A DNA stretch of 13,859 nucleotides from Collybiopsis luxurians FD-317 M1 (lineage: Eukaryota; Basidiomycota; Agaricomycetes; Agaricales; Omphalotaceae). The stretch's first letter is position 1, and the number at the start of each line of letters is the position of its first letter. The notes under the pieces were generated by a model that did not search any database, was not told the origin of the DNA, and saw nothing but the letters and a program-made list of their open reading frames with translations. Below, one piece after another: positions 1 to 9,318 of this stretch. Where the stretch lies: positions 9,324-23,182 of the forward strand of contig KN834808.1 in assembly GCA_000827265.1 (NCBI GenBank), in the 5' to 3' direction. Both the position numbers and the translations under genes were made by a program.

Positions 1-99
1 CATCAGGAAGTTCAATATAATGCTGAATTGCTATGTGAACTCGATACAGTTCGAAATAGCCAGGGCAGATTAGCTGTCATTGTACTACCGTTGTGAACA

Positions 100-140
100 G
101 GACTACGTATTCTTGTACCTACGATGAATACGTATAGTCC
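100..140. repeat. Imperfect palindrome (hairpin-forming)
   Basis: GGACTACGTATTC at 100-112 is mirrored by GAATACGTATAGTCC at 126-140, a reverse complement except for a two-base TA insertion, with a 13-nt loop. This is seen directly. It could be a remnant of a terminal inverted repeat or a chance hairpin. Confidence 0.6.
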
Positions 141-159
141 GCTCCTTAGGCCTTAGTCC

Positions 160-177
160 TTAAGTAGTCTTACTTAA
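160..177. repeat. Perfect short inverted repeat
   Basis: TTAAGTA (160-166) and TACTTAA (171-177) are perfect reverse complements around a four-base GTCT loop. It sits 20 bases after the palindrome at 100-140. No function can be assigned. Confidence 0.6.
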
Positions 178-440
178 AAAAGAATATGTAGAGTGTTTCC
201 CACCCACTCTTAATACAGATGTTTGTCAATTGAAATCGAGCAGACATGCCATATAATGTGTCACTATGGTTGTGGCAGACAGACTGGTGTCTGAACCCGC
301 TTAGAGTCACACAGCACTCATCCTTCTTTTCCTTCAACCTCCACCATCTTCCCATTCCTCCCTCTCAGTTGGCCTCTTCCCTATATTTTACTGCTGGATT
401 TAGGCTAGGAGCCTTCTCTGTCATAACATTCATGGCTTGA

Positions 441-492
441 TGCCTGCTACGTAGTATTATTGCAGGCCAGGTGCCTACTACATAGAATTATT
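441..492. repeat. Diverged 21-bp direct repeat
   Basis: The 21 bases at 441-461 and those at 472-492 match at 18 of 21 positions, offset by 31 bases. Two of the three differences are G/A transitions. This is a local tandem duplication that has since diverged. Confidence 0.5.
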
Positions 493-953
493 TCTCGTAA
501 ATGTATTCGTTGTGAAGCCCTTGCACATTGTTTGAACCTATTTTTAACCGTCGTTAATCCGCTGGTCTGCTTGTCAGCTGAATTCCTCATGCAAAAACCA
601 CTGGAATAGGACCCTTGGCCAAGGACAACTTTGAACATTCTCGTCGAAGCCCTAAGATCTGTATGAACACCCCTCAGCAAGTTTTTTCCCATTCATTTCT
701 GACTCGCCAAGCATGTTTCGAAGCTCTCCTGTTCCTTCACAATTCTTGGACAGCTCATTGGTGGACTTTTATGCCCTTGACACAATGGATCATTTCCCTC
801 TGTTGAACCAGTTAACTTCTGAGGAGTGTGTATATTTCTCACCCCGTAGTACTACTGCTGACATTGCCCCATGGTGTTGGTCAGGCCATTGCCTTTTTCC
901 TCAGTGCATCCCTTCCGTCATCTTCCCTGCATCTACTTAGCTGGCTCCCAGTT

Positions 954-1085
954 GCAGATTTCGCTCATGACACTTTTCAGAACTACCACAACATAGATCT
1001 CCTACCATCTTCCCTGCCACACCCTACTGGGCGTGCTATCGCAGACGCCGTTCATGACACTCTTCAGAATCACTGCAATGTGGAC
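954..1085 (+). repeat. Diverged tandem repeat, 87-bp period
   Basis: Bases 954-998 and 1041-1085 match at 32 of 45 positions, offset by 87 (29 codons), so the repeat keeps phase in the plus frame open at 828-1205. That frame reads ADFAHDTFQN, then ADAVHDTLQN. Twelve of the 13 mismatches are transitions, mostly C/T. It may be a relic of a repeat-containing coding sequence. I cannot identify a protein. Confidence 0.5.
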
Positions 1086-2310
1086 CCTTTATGCCAACAG
1101 GGCTCCCAGTCCTACCAATACATCCTTTGCATTTTCATGCAAATCGGGCATGTCTCAGGTATTCTGATTGTCGAAAACTTAAATGCTTTTATGAAGTCCA
1201 CTTGAAGACTCTTGTTTTGAGCTGGTTTTGACCCTGATAACCTGGTTCAAGTACTCAACAGGTGAGTTCTCCCCAATAGATCAAATTTACAAGACGCTAA
1301 AAAGCTCTTTCGATTGACTCTGCTTGTTGGAGCTCAGCTGGACCTAAACCTGACAGACCCCAATCATTATACTTCGAAGGGACCTTGGACAGCAGCTGTG
1401 CAGGGTAACTCATCTAATTTTGAATGTAAGGGCTTCCATATAAATTTTCTTTCGAATCCAAGTTGGCTCTTGTCGTACCACATTTTGAATGGAATATTCC
1501 AGCTTATCTGTGCCAAGCATACTTGCAGTATGGGTGAATGCCATTTGATAGAACTATAGAGATCTATGGGAAAAACGAATACATATTCTGGCAGGTCAAA
1601 GTAATGACTTACAGGCTTGGTTTTTTGCATGTTCTGGGAAGCTTAGAGATTGCGATCACTGAGATTCAGGTATGAAACATGACGGAACAACTTTGAAGCA
1701 TTGGCGGGACAGTCGACGTAGTTCTTCCATTTGTATTTTGTTTGTTACCTGGCCTTCGCAAAAATTTGGTTGACATGGAATATTTTTTTTGAGTGAACTG
1801 AGTCTGACTCAGCGGCGGAGTCAGTTGTCTCGGTAAATTGGGATACGTTACTCACTTGTTTTCCTAATTTACGCAGTAATGTAACAGTGTATAGACTCGC
1901 ATCATGTTAAACATCAGTTGGGCACTTCTTTTCCTTATTTTGGCATTACTTCAATATTATACATTGATTTTGTCTAACTAGGTCACTTCGAACAAGAATT
2001 GCAATATTGCTAAGTTGATTACTGGATTAACCAACTCCAACTGTTCTATCTATGAATTGGCTCTATTACAGGATTTAGACTTCAAGCTTGCAAAGTACTT
2101 AAGTGACTTTCTAGTAAATTCCGACTCCGGCTACTTATCCTCCAAGCTAATCTACTGGTTTTTTTAAAACTCTTCATTGCTGCAAGTAAGTAAGTCTAAG
2201 TACTAAGGACTGGGGAGCCGCAACAAAAGTTAGTTGCACTCCATTCGCTTTTGCATTTTCCTTTGTTGGTTGTCTGTGGGAGATGTTGTAGCTACGGGTA
2301 TTGTTTGTGG

Positions 2311-2330
2311 TATGTATGTATGTATGTATG
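2311..2330. repeat. TATG microsatellite, five units
   Basis: Five perfect tandem copies of the tetranucleotide TATG are present, an ordinary simple-sequence repeat outside any supported gene. Confidence 0.9.
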
Positions 2331-2449
2331 GAAGTGTATGGGGATGTGCTCGGTCATAGGACCTGGATAAGAGTAAGATAAACAGGGGAGGAGGGTTTGG
2401 CTACCTGACACTTCCCCCTCTGTGGGTGAGGGAGAACACTGGGGAAAAA

Positions 2450-2506
2450 CCAAGCCCCTTTTTGCAGGTGTATCCGCTCTGTGGCTTGTGCTCTTGCGGG
2501 GCTTGG
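2450..2506. repeat. Perfect 9-bp inverted repeat in a GC-rich patch
   Basis: CCAAGCCCC at 2450-2458 is the exact reverse complement of GGGGCTTGG at 2498-2506, with a 39-base loop. The surrounding 2380-2510 is more GC-rich than its flanks. No tRNA A-box/B-box pair or other RNA gene is visible, so the role is unknown. Confidence 0.4.
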
Positions 2507-2668
2507 GCATAATCTACTGGTATGTGCGCATTAGTAGTTATAGGAATCTTGGTTCATTCTACCCACCAAACGGATGGATAAATCGCAGCACTGACTGAGA
2601 ATTATCCATCAACATTGTTCTAGATATTCAAAGTCAGGACTTACCATGGATCCTGGCCTCTTAACGAA

Positions 2669-2750
2669 TATTTTGGCGACTGGTTTGGCAACCATTTTGG
2701 TGACCATTTTGGCAACCATTTTGGCAACTAGTTTGGCGACTATTTCGACC
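2669..2750. repeat. 12-bp minisatellite, about 6.8 units
   Basis: Six full units plus a partial one of the 12-mer CATTTTGGCAAC and close variants start at 2669, 2681, 2693, 2705, 2717, 2729 and 2741. Because 12 is a multiple of three, the minus strand reads as a four-residue repeat of the type VAKM/VAKL inside a 64-codon open frame (2803 to 2609). No gene is assigned because the frame has no splice-supported neighbours. Confidence 0.75.
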
Positions 2751-2865
2751 ATCCTTAGCTTACTCTTCCAGCGAACTTTTGGGTAGCTCAGTAGCGAGTT
2801 CACTACAAGTCAAGTAATTGTTAATTGGCTTCAAAAATTACATTTTTACTACTCCACTATAAGTA

Positions 2866-3806
2866 CTATTTTTTAGGTAGTCGACTAAGAAGAAATATAA
2901 AGTACTCTGAAACTTGCCCAAGCTCGTACGATGACCGAGAAACCTCTTTAAAGAGCATACAGAGGTCTTGAACATCGGAAAGATCTTCATCTAAGTCATC
3001 TAGTAATGTATACCACTCCATGAATAGTGCTCAACCAGAGTGAACACATTCTTCAACCTCACCATATCTCCAAACTAAGTCTCCCCTATATCGCTGCATC
3101 TTTGACAAAATTTTTATAAGCCTGTTGGTCCGAGCACGTAGTTGCAAAACCCTGGTGAATATGGTTTGGGTAGAGTCAGCGGAGTCTTGCCGAACCCACA
3201 AAGTCGAGGCTCCCCAGCTCAGTTGTGGAATTACCATCTGAGGTGCTAGTTCATACACCAGCCTCACTCTACCACTCCCAATCCCTCTTTGCATCGAGCA
3301 AATGCCCTTGTAGAAATGCCAAATATCTAAGTCAGCAAAATTGGCACGTCTTTCCAAATAACAATCTAGGAAGACGTGCACTTGATTGGAAAGGGTTGTA
3401 CCAGAAAAGAGATGGGTGGGGAGTTGCTGACTGAATTTGTGTTTCAAGATGGGGAATTGAGGAACAGAATGATTCATCCAGTCATCGACACTGTTCCGAA
3501 GTGAGAGAAATTCCTGATACATAGAAGTATGTTGATCTTCTATCCATGCAGCGGAGGTTTCCATATGCTTCTCAAGGGGAAGTGGTGATGGCTTAGAGGA
3601 AGTTTTACAGGTTTTATGGGCATCCTTGCACCGGTGATAATATGCCCATGACTGAGCTTGATGGGCTTTCCAATGACTTTACCAAAACACTGTAAGTTAT
3701 CAAATGACACTGAGAGGAGACCGATGTACCTGGCATAGTAGCGTGAATGTTTAGATTCATTTTTGGGTGAGTGCTCATTCGGTCATTTTGGGGATTCCCT
3801 CGACAT
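2866..3806 (-). CDS. Uncharacterised three-exon protein, internal TGA near its start
   Basis: I do not recognise this protein. The model is exons 3806-3730, 3676-3063 and 2999-2866 (stop TAG), with introns 3729-3677 (53 nt) and 3062-3000 (63 nt, donor GTGAGG, acceptor CTAG). Frame is kept across both junctions, giving about 274 codons. The central exon alone, from ATG 3564, encodes at least 167 residues, soluble and mainly helical-looking. The N-terminal part is rich in His, Tyr, Trp and Cys (WAYYHRCKDAHKTCK); the C-terminus has an acidic stretch (DDLDEDLSD). If translation starts at ATG 3806, codon 8 is an in-frame TGA (3785-3783). The intact product may therefore begin at ATG 3564, or the gene may be damaged. 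It is divergent from the F-box gene at 4079. The C-terminal exon and splicing are the best supported parts; the start is the weakest. Confidence 0.6.
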
Positions 3807-4078
3807 GGAGGCAAGTCCTAATGTGCTTGAGAGAGAGTCAGCGAAGCGAGACTAAGGGTTAGGAACCTGGTAAAATTCTAATAGAGACAAAATTGGAAGT
3901 TATTCAATTGAGTAATATATTAATAATTATCTAGATCCAGCGATTGCTCGACACTCAGCCCGGTCAGGTATTGAAGAAGGAACATCGCTCAGCTCTGTGT
4001 CGCCGTACTCTCAGGCATATAAAGGGAAAGTCTGTTTGAAGGAAAAAAATTCACAACTAAACTAAAGCTATACTCTTC
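3807..4078. promoter_or_regulatory. Divergent intergenic region, promoter of the F-box gene
   Basis: This non-coding gap separates two genes transcribed away from each other, so it should hold both promoters. On the F-box side a TATAAA lies at 4018-4023, 55 bases before the ATG at 4079, followed by an A-rich leader. That is a usual arrangement for a fungal RNA polymerase II promoter. No clear TATA box was found for the minus-strand gene. Confidence 0.5.
4018..4023 (+). promoter_or_regulatory. TATA box of the F-box-like gene
   Basis: TATAAA within CATATAAAGGG lies 55 bases upstream of the start codon at 4079. Position and context fit a core promoter element. No other TATA motif lies between it and the ATG. 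Confidence 0.55.
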
Positions 4079-5332
4079 ATGGTACACCTTTCCGATATCA
4101 TCGACTCTGCTGCTGTAACTCCCGAGTCCAAAGAGAGGAGTGTAGCAAGCAAAATATTCCAGACACTCGGAAATGGCGACCTAATGAGACTTCGTCAAGT
4201 TTCTTCTTCATTTCGCATACTAGTTGACAACTATATCTCTGAATGGCTTGACATAGATGCTTGTTTAGCCAGGTACCTGGGTAGTGAAACCCAGGCTCAT
4301 CAATTCTGCAGGCAACAGCATATACTTGGGGCCGTATTATCTGGTTATTGGTTGTACTGCTTCCTGCTCAGAGCAGCTCTCCTGATACCAACATTGGTTC
4401 CGCTGGATGTTTTCATGGATCATGACTCAGTTCCAGATCTTGTCAACTTCCTTCGTCACATTGGTTTCCAGTACTGTACAATATTGATGCAACGTTACCA
4501 GAATGACGTAGAGTGTTTCCGAATGGTCTACCAAGGCAATCAAGAACTGGCTCATGGCTCAATGGAAGGGACAATTCTCTATTGCTTCATGAATAGGAGG
4601 GTTCTAATTCGTGTTTTTGGTGCTACGCATGGTATTGTAAATGCTGTTTTTGAGCAAAATTTGAGTAAGTACACTTTCCATCAACAGATTGCAGACACCT
4701 TGTTCAACAATGCGGTAGCTTTAGTATATCACTTAATTTCAGCAATGGATGCTTGGTCCATGTTCCCTGCCTCGACTTTCGACGACGAGGGACCCAGTGT
4801 GGATATTGCAGCCAAGACTTTCTCCTTCATAACTGGGGGATGTCGTGGCCAGCTTACGCTTGATGTCTCACATCTAGAATGCCTGCTAGGTAAAGAATTT
4901 GCACCGGGACCTCATCAGTTTGGAGATAGCACTATGTGGAGGATTCGTTTGAAACCATTCGACTCTGAAGTAAACTTGTCAAACTCGTTGCTTACGCTCC
5001 ACGGATGGTCCGTCGTACATTTTCCTTCATGGGTCCAGGTGATATATCGCCTCACAGATTGCGGTTATCTCTATCAAAAACATAGTATGCCACAGTTTGT
5101 GGACATCATAGTGGAAAGCTATGAGCAGATTGCAGAGCAGTAAGTGGCCAAATCATCTTACCCCTAATGTACCTGAAATTAATTGTACGGTTCATTTAGG
5201 CATGAGGACACCTGGGTAGTGTATCTGGCTACAGCTTGTTACAAAATGAACCGAACCGTTCTGGTGGAACTGTGTGGTGGACTCTCTGGTCAATTTCCTA
5301 TTTGGCGGAGGAAACCTCATACAATGTGGTAA
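4079..5332 (+). CDS. F-box-like protein with degenerate nucleotidyltransferase-like module
   Basis: Two exons, 4079-5139 and 5200-5332, joined by a 60-nt intron (donor GTAAGT, acceptor TTTAG). The junction splits a Gln codon and yields 397 residues ending in TAA. Residues about 18-52 fit an F-box: a helix with IFQTL, then GDLMRLRQVSSSFRILVD, matching the family's DLxxLRxVSRxFRxLV core. F-box proteins normally tie substrates to SCF ubiquitin ligases through Skp1. Residues 82-130 resemble the segment that follows in many Agaricomycete F-box proteins, which usually reads ISGSxALQFF then DLDLYV, a nucleotidyltransferase-like pattern. Here GS is GY and only one Asp of the DxD remains (VPLDVF), so catalysis is unlikely. 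The later ISAMDAWSMFPASTF also fits that family. There is no signal peptide or membrane segment. The start is the first ATG after a TATA box. The gene appears intact. The F-box call is moderately sure; the substrate is unknown. Confidence 0.8.
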
Positions 5333-5336
5333 TAAA
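5331..5336 (+). terminator. AATAAA polyadenylation-like signal
   Basis: AATAAA overlaps the TAA stop of the F-box-like gene by two bases. Fungal polyadenylation signals are loose, and a signal this close to the stop would give a very short 3' UTR, so this is a candidate only. Confidence 0.3.
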
Positions 5337-5540
5337 TGCAGTACAGACTAATTTGGAGCTTGATTCAATTATTCTGTCATAATATCGTCAATTTTCTCAG
5401 TGAAAACTTTATATCTATGTACATACTCCTGGGGTATAGCGGTATACAGTCCCAAAAGCCATAAAAATTTTGCAAAGTAACTGGCATTAATCCCTATCTT
5501 CCTCCTTCAAGTGGTTGAGTCAATAGCAGCCTGTCAAAAT

Positions 5541-5715
5541 ATGCCAAAAGCTCCTAGAAAAAGCTTCCTCCGCCCCACCAAAAATGGCCACAGTTATCCT
5601 GACAGCTATAACAAAACTCGCACCAGGGTTGTCAGTGCAGATGCCACACAGTGCCCTTCGCAATCCCATTGGGTGAGGAGATCAAAACGACTCCTTACAA
5701 AACCTTTCGTGGACT
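5541..5715 (+). CDS. Possible first exon, basic Ser/Thr/Lys-rich peptide
   Basis: From ATG 5541 an open frame starts MPKAPRKSF and continues for 58 codons with many Arg and Lys (RRSKRL near its end) to a good donor, GTAAGT at 5716. The composition resembles a nuclear, disordered N-terminus. It may be the first exon of the long gene starting near 6119. Candidate small exons between them (5780-5803 encoding GQRIDADK before the clean intron 5804-5850, and an acidic piece near 5894-5920) do not join in one frame by hand. It could equally be a separate small gene: splicing to 5768 would end it after about ten further codons. Confidence 0.3.
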
Positions 5716-6118
5716 GTAAGTACCATATAAGGCTATGAATCACTGCTGACAGTAAGCTCGTTTAAAGATACATATCAAGGGGCAGAGGATTGACGCTGAC
5801 AAGGTGAATGTTAAGAATCAAGATCTGAGCTTTATTTGTATTCTTACCAGGAGCGGGTACATAGGAGCAAATACTACTCTTGATTTTAGGGTCATCGTGG
5901 TGAGTCGGAGGCTGAATTTGTGACCTTCAATATAATTACTCTGCGTGTCATGAATTTTTGCAATGTCCAAACTCTTGGTCATGGGATCGCGTAGTCAGAG
6001 GATGATGCCGAATGACTCCGGAGTAGTGTAAGTATTCAGGTAAGCAAGTTGTACAAAAAGTGTGCTGTAGTGCAGAACTATCCCGAAGCCCATATTTCCC
6101 ACTGCAGATAAATCCCTC
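5716..6118 (+). other. Probable introns and small exons, model unresolved
   Basis: Several good splice-like signals occur here, including donor GTAAGT 5716 and an intron-like stretch 5804-5850 ending CTTACCAG. Between them are short pieces rich in Glu, Asp, Ser and Arg. I could not assemble an uninterrupted frame. This is either the exon-dense 5' part of the following gene or decayed sequence. Confidence 0.3.
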
Positions 6119-9100
6119 ATGCGGAGTATGTGTCTTTTCTAGGATTAGTCCATGCTCGACTTACCCTTCCCTTCAAACAGCTAAGACTTTAAACGTTGAA
6201 CAAGAAATTGCTCTACTGGAGAATGAGATCCAAATTCAATCTCAGAAATTAGCTACAGCCAGGCGCAACAACGTGAAGCAAATTCAACGGAGCATTACCA
6301 CTCGTCAAGAGAAATTAGAACAACTTAAAGCAGCTTCTTACCCTCAAATCAATTCTACCAGCACTAACAACAACAAGGACCAAGGAGGTCAGTACGTCCA
6401 TACGCAGAGAGAATCTTTTGACAACCCACACACACCAGGCCTCAATAATTCAACACCTTCCAGTGGAAAATTGGCAGTAGTCAGAAACTCTTCCCCCCTA
6501 ACTGAGATAGACGGTAAGTAATTCCCACTGTCATTCGCCCCCATGACTTAAAGTTGCCGTGTAGACAAGGAGATGAACAGCAATAAACCTATCAAAACTG
6601 AGTCTGCACAGAGTCTGAGCCTCCAGGGTGTGTCCAGATTCAACTTTATGGCCCTTGTGTTTTATCTTATACTGATCAAAATCACAGGAGAACTTCGCAC
6701 CTCTGAGAGTCATACTATACCCGAGGCTTCCAGAAATCAAGTCGAAGTCAATTCATTCTCGCCTGACTCAAACACCGTTGTCCTTCAAAGTTACACCACT
6801 TCCCATTCAAATAACAGGCCAGTAAAGACAGCTCTAGAGCCGGTCAGGAGTTTACTTGGAATGAGCTCCCCTTCCTTGGTTGACCTTGGGGCACGTGTGG
6901 GTGAAATCCTTGACAATGCAATGGGTAGGCACAAAACTAGTAAGTCTCATATTACTATGATAACTTTTGCTCACATTCTTCTCCAGCGTCTACCTCACTT
7001 GTAATGCCCCCCATGCATTCAAACGTTTACCTGGGAAGGGATCTTTCAGAAGGAGCAAGAGCTCTAATGATAGGTTGGCGGTATTCGAGATATTGGAGCA
7101 AACCCGGCTTAGTTCCTTCCACCACAGATGTTGAACCCAAGAATCCAATTTTTCCTGAACCTCCAGAGCTTAGCCTGAAGACAATAAAGCCACACTCAGA
7201 TATTCCTGCTCCCGACTCATCGCATGATGTGCAGCCCACCATGCCCAACTCCAAGTCTGTAGGCTCTAGCTGTAGTTCTGCCCCCAACGGTATTGAAGTA
7301 GACCCTCCAGTTCAAAAATACTCTCAAAGCACACCAGAATCCGTCTCTTCCAGTTCCAGTCCTGCCCCTGACGGTGCTGAAGCAGACCTGGAAATTCAGC
7401 CAGGGTATCTTTGTGCAGATGGAGACATGTCTCTAGGACAGGGAGATGTAGTCCTGCCGTGAGTTTTGAACTCCTACCCGACTCAAAACACCGCTCTCAA
7501 CACCTCGGAAGTCTTTAATCTCAAATCTTCAGTTCACTCTGTTGCACATGACCAGGAGGTTGGGGCTATTCCAAATGCCAGTACAAATGAGGTTTTTGGG
7601 AAAACTATCAGTATTTCTATCCCAATTGCACCGATTCCACCCTCTGGTATTGATCCTGATTCCATGGTTTTACCTCCAAATTTTGGACCCAATGCTGGCC
7701 CCATGGCAGAGGGATCTTCTGCCGGTACGATCTTTGACTTGACAATTCAGCAAGAATCCCTTCTCCCTGGAAAACCACAAAGTCTCTCTGATCCCCCGTC
7801 ACCACCTGTTCCAGAATTATCTCCCTCGAATGCCACCCTTGGCTGTATTAGCGAATCCGGCCTTCATTCCCAAAATCTCCCCCTTTCCCCTGTAGAACAC
7901 TCTACATCGACCTCTCGGCAAATCCATCCGGAGTCAAACAATGAGCTCCAAGCCTCACAATCCATGTTATCTTCCTCCCTTTTCTCAAGCTCAATCCCCT
8001 TGGCCAAGCTGCAAGAACTTTTCCAGACAGCATCTGAGATGGGTTTATCTTTGTTCGACTTCAATGGTAATCATGTTCTGCTCGAGCAAGGTCAAGACAC
8101 GAATATGATGGATAACCTTAAGCATGGGTCTACCTTTGCTCTACCCGAAGAGGCCATTGAGTCTTTCATAAAGGAAGAACCAAAAACATCTTCCGTAGTC
8201 GAACCATCCATACAATCGGCCTTCCATCAGGAGTCTGGAATAAGCCAGCAACCCACTCAAGGGAAGCGGAAGTGAGGCATGTATTCCATTATAGCGACAT
8301 TAATGATAAAAATATGACTAATACATTCATAGTGCCAACTCAACCCGAGGGAGTCGCTGACCTGGGGAACTTAGAGGAGAAGGGTTTTGAAACTGAGGAC
8401 GATGATGACAAGATCAACTTTACCCAGAAAAAGAAGCCGGTCAATAAGAAGAGGAAAGAGAACAAAAATGAGTGTATGTCCCTCAATTTAGAATCGTCTG
8501 AACGGCCGATGGTAAATCTCAGTTCTAGATGAACGGTGCGCAAGACTAGCTAGAGATAAAGATACAATCGGTAAGTGAAATGACAATCATCGGCTGCTAT
8601 CTCTGACTCTTTGTATACCTCAGGGCAAGCCCAAGAGGAAATCAAAGCATATTTGACAACTGGCAAAAAATTCTCGAAGGATATCAAATTTTTGCTACGC
8701 AGCGTTGACTTCTTCATTCCGGAGTGTGTGAGTATTTGCCAAGAACTTTCTTTGGAAATTCTTACCACCGCAAATGGCAACATTCGCTGCCTTCAGCACG
8801 CGAATACCCAAAATACTGAGCAGAATGATTGGTCTGGAAAACAAAGAACTTGGACAGTCACTGGAGTGCCGTATCTTCCTAAAAAATCTGGGAAGCAATT
8901 GGAGGAAGGGGCCCTTCATTGTGGATGCCATTGGGAAAGGGCCATGTTTGAATTTTTTTTGTTCAAGACCAGGAAGATCACGTTGAGAACCAGACAGCAG
9001 GAGGAAGGGTGGACAAGCGAAGGGTGGAAAACCCAGTATTTGAATCCTCATTTGCGTGAGCTGGTGTTGGGCCAAGTACAAGAGTTGACGACGTGGTGTC

Positions 9101-9318
9101 TGGATGATATTTGGACAAGACAGAAGAATGAAAAGGGACAGTACCTTCTTGACTGTCCAGAGAGCGTCAGACTTGAGGGCTTGATTGGTCAGCTTCAAGA
9201 ATGACTCGTAGTGGTTAGGACACAGGAGGAGAAGGAAGCTAGAGCTAACAAAGACATGGAGGCTTGGATGAAACACATTCAGGAGACAATTGAGGCCCGT
9301 AAGGGTAAAACATTCTAA
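6119..9318 (+). pseudogene. Long multi-exon nuclear-type protein of unknown family, reading frame interrupted
   Basis: I do not recognise the family. Exons: 6119-6125, 6181-6513, 6565-6627, 6688-6939, 6987-7458, 7582-8271, 8333-8473, 8523-8570, 8624 to about 8723, 8797-9318 (stop TAA), roughly 870 codons. Introns of 47-61 nt at 6514, 6628, 6940, 8474 and 8571 all keep frame, which strongly supports a real gene. Features in order: coiled coil at about 6190-6335 (VEQEIALLENEIQ onward); a long disordered Ser/Pro-rich stretch (6340-8260); an IKEEP sumoylation-like site near 8168; an acidic run (8389-8412); a Lys/Arg cluster KKKPVNKKRK (8428-8457) like a nuclear localisation signal; then a helical, charged C-terminus. 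Problems: joining 8271 to 8333 shifts the frame by one; TGA at 9202-9204 is in frame before a clean 37-codon tail; 8774-8960 reads better in another frame that switches back at a run of eight T (8953-8960). TGA 7460-7462 overlaps a GTGAGT donor and can be spliced out. Probably a decayed gene; sequencing error is possible. Confidence 0.55.

Larger units (their letters stand above)
1..2865. other. Repeat-rich region with no supportable gene
   Basis: No reading frame here shows a recognisable domain, and I could not join short frames by convincing splice sites into a gene. Open stretches are below about 125 codons and overlap on both strands. The region instead contains small palindromes (100-140, 160-177), diverged direct repeats (441-492, 954-1085), a TATG microsatellite (2311-2330), an inverted repeat (2450-2506) and a 12-bp minisatellite (2669-2750). 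I infer old, decayed repeat or transposon-derived DNA, but no transposase, reverse transcriptase or integrase motif is visible. Confidence 0.5.

Noticed and set aside
1235..1260. GGTTCAAGTACTC resembling a tRNA B box
   Set aside because: The terminal CC of the B box is missing, and no A box or acceptor stem could be formed upstream.
1314..1630. Overlapping open frames on both strands that might be retroelement gag remnants
   Set aside because: No zinc knuckle, protease, reverse transcriptase or integrase motif is present, and the similarity was too vague.
1804..1824. CTGACTC and GAGTCAG inverted repeat as a regulatory site
   Set aside because: A seven-base palindrome with no gene nearby; likely chance.
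2148..2521. A 12-base direct repeat (TAATCTACTGGT at 2148 and 2510) flanking about 350 bases, like a target-site duplication
   Set aside because: Twelve-base matches are expected by chance in a window of this size, and the enclosed sequence has no terminal repeats.
6628..6687. Hydrophobic segment (FMALVFYLILI) as a membrane helix in the long gene
   Set aside because: It coincides exactly with a 60-nt intron having GTGTGT and CACAG ends; T-rich intron sequence mimics a membrane helix.
7027..7287. 86-codon minus-strand frame opposite the Ser/Pro-rich exon
   Set aside because: Low-complexity coding sequence commonly leaves the opposite strand open; it has no independent support.
9141..9218. 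Intron 9141-9218 that would remove the TGA at 9202
   Set aside because: Frame would be kept, but the donor GTACCT is poor and the removed sequence reads like normal protein; kept only as a weak alternative.
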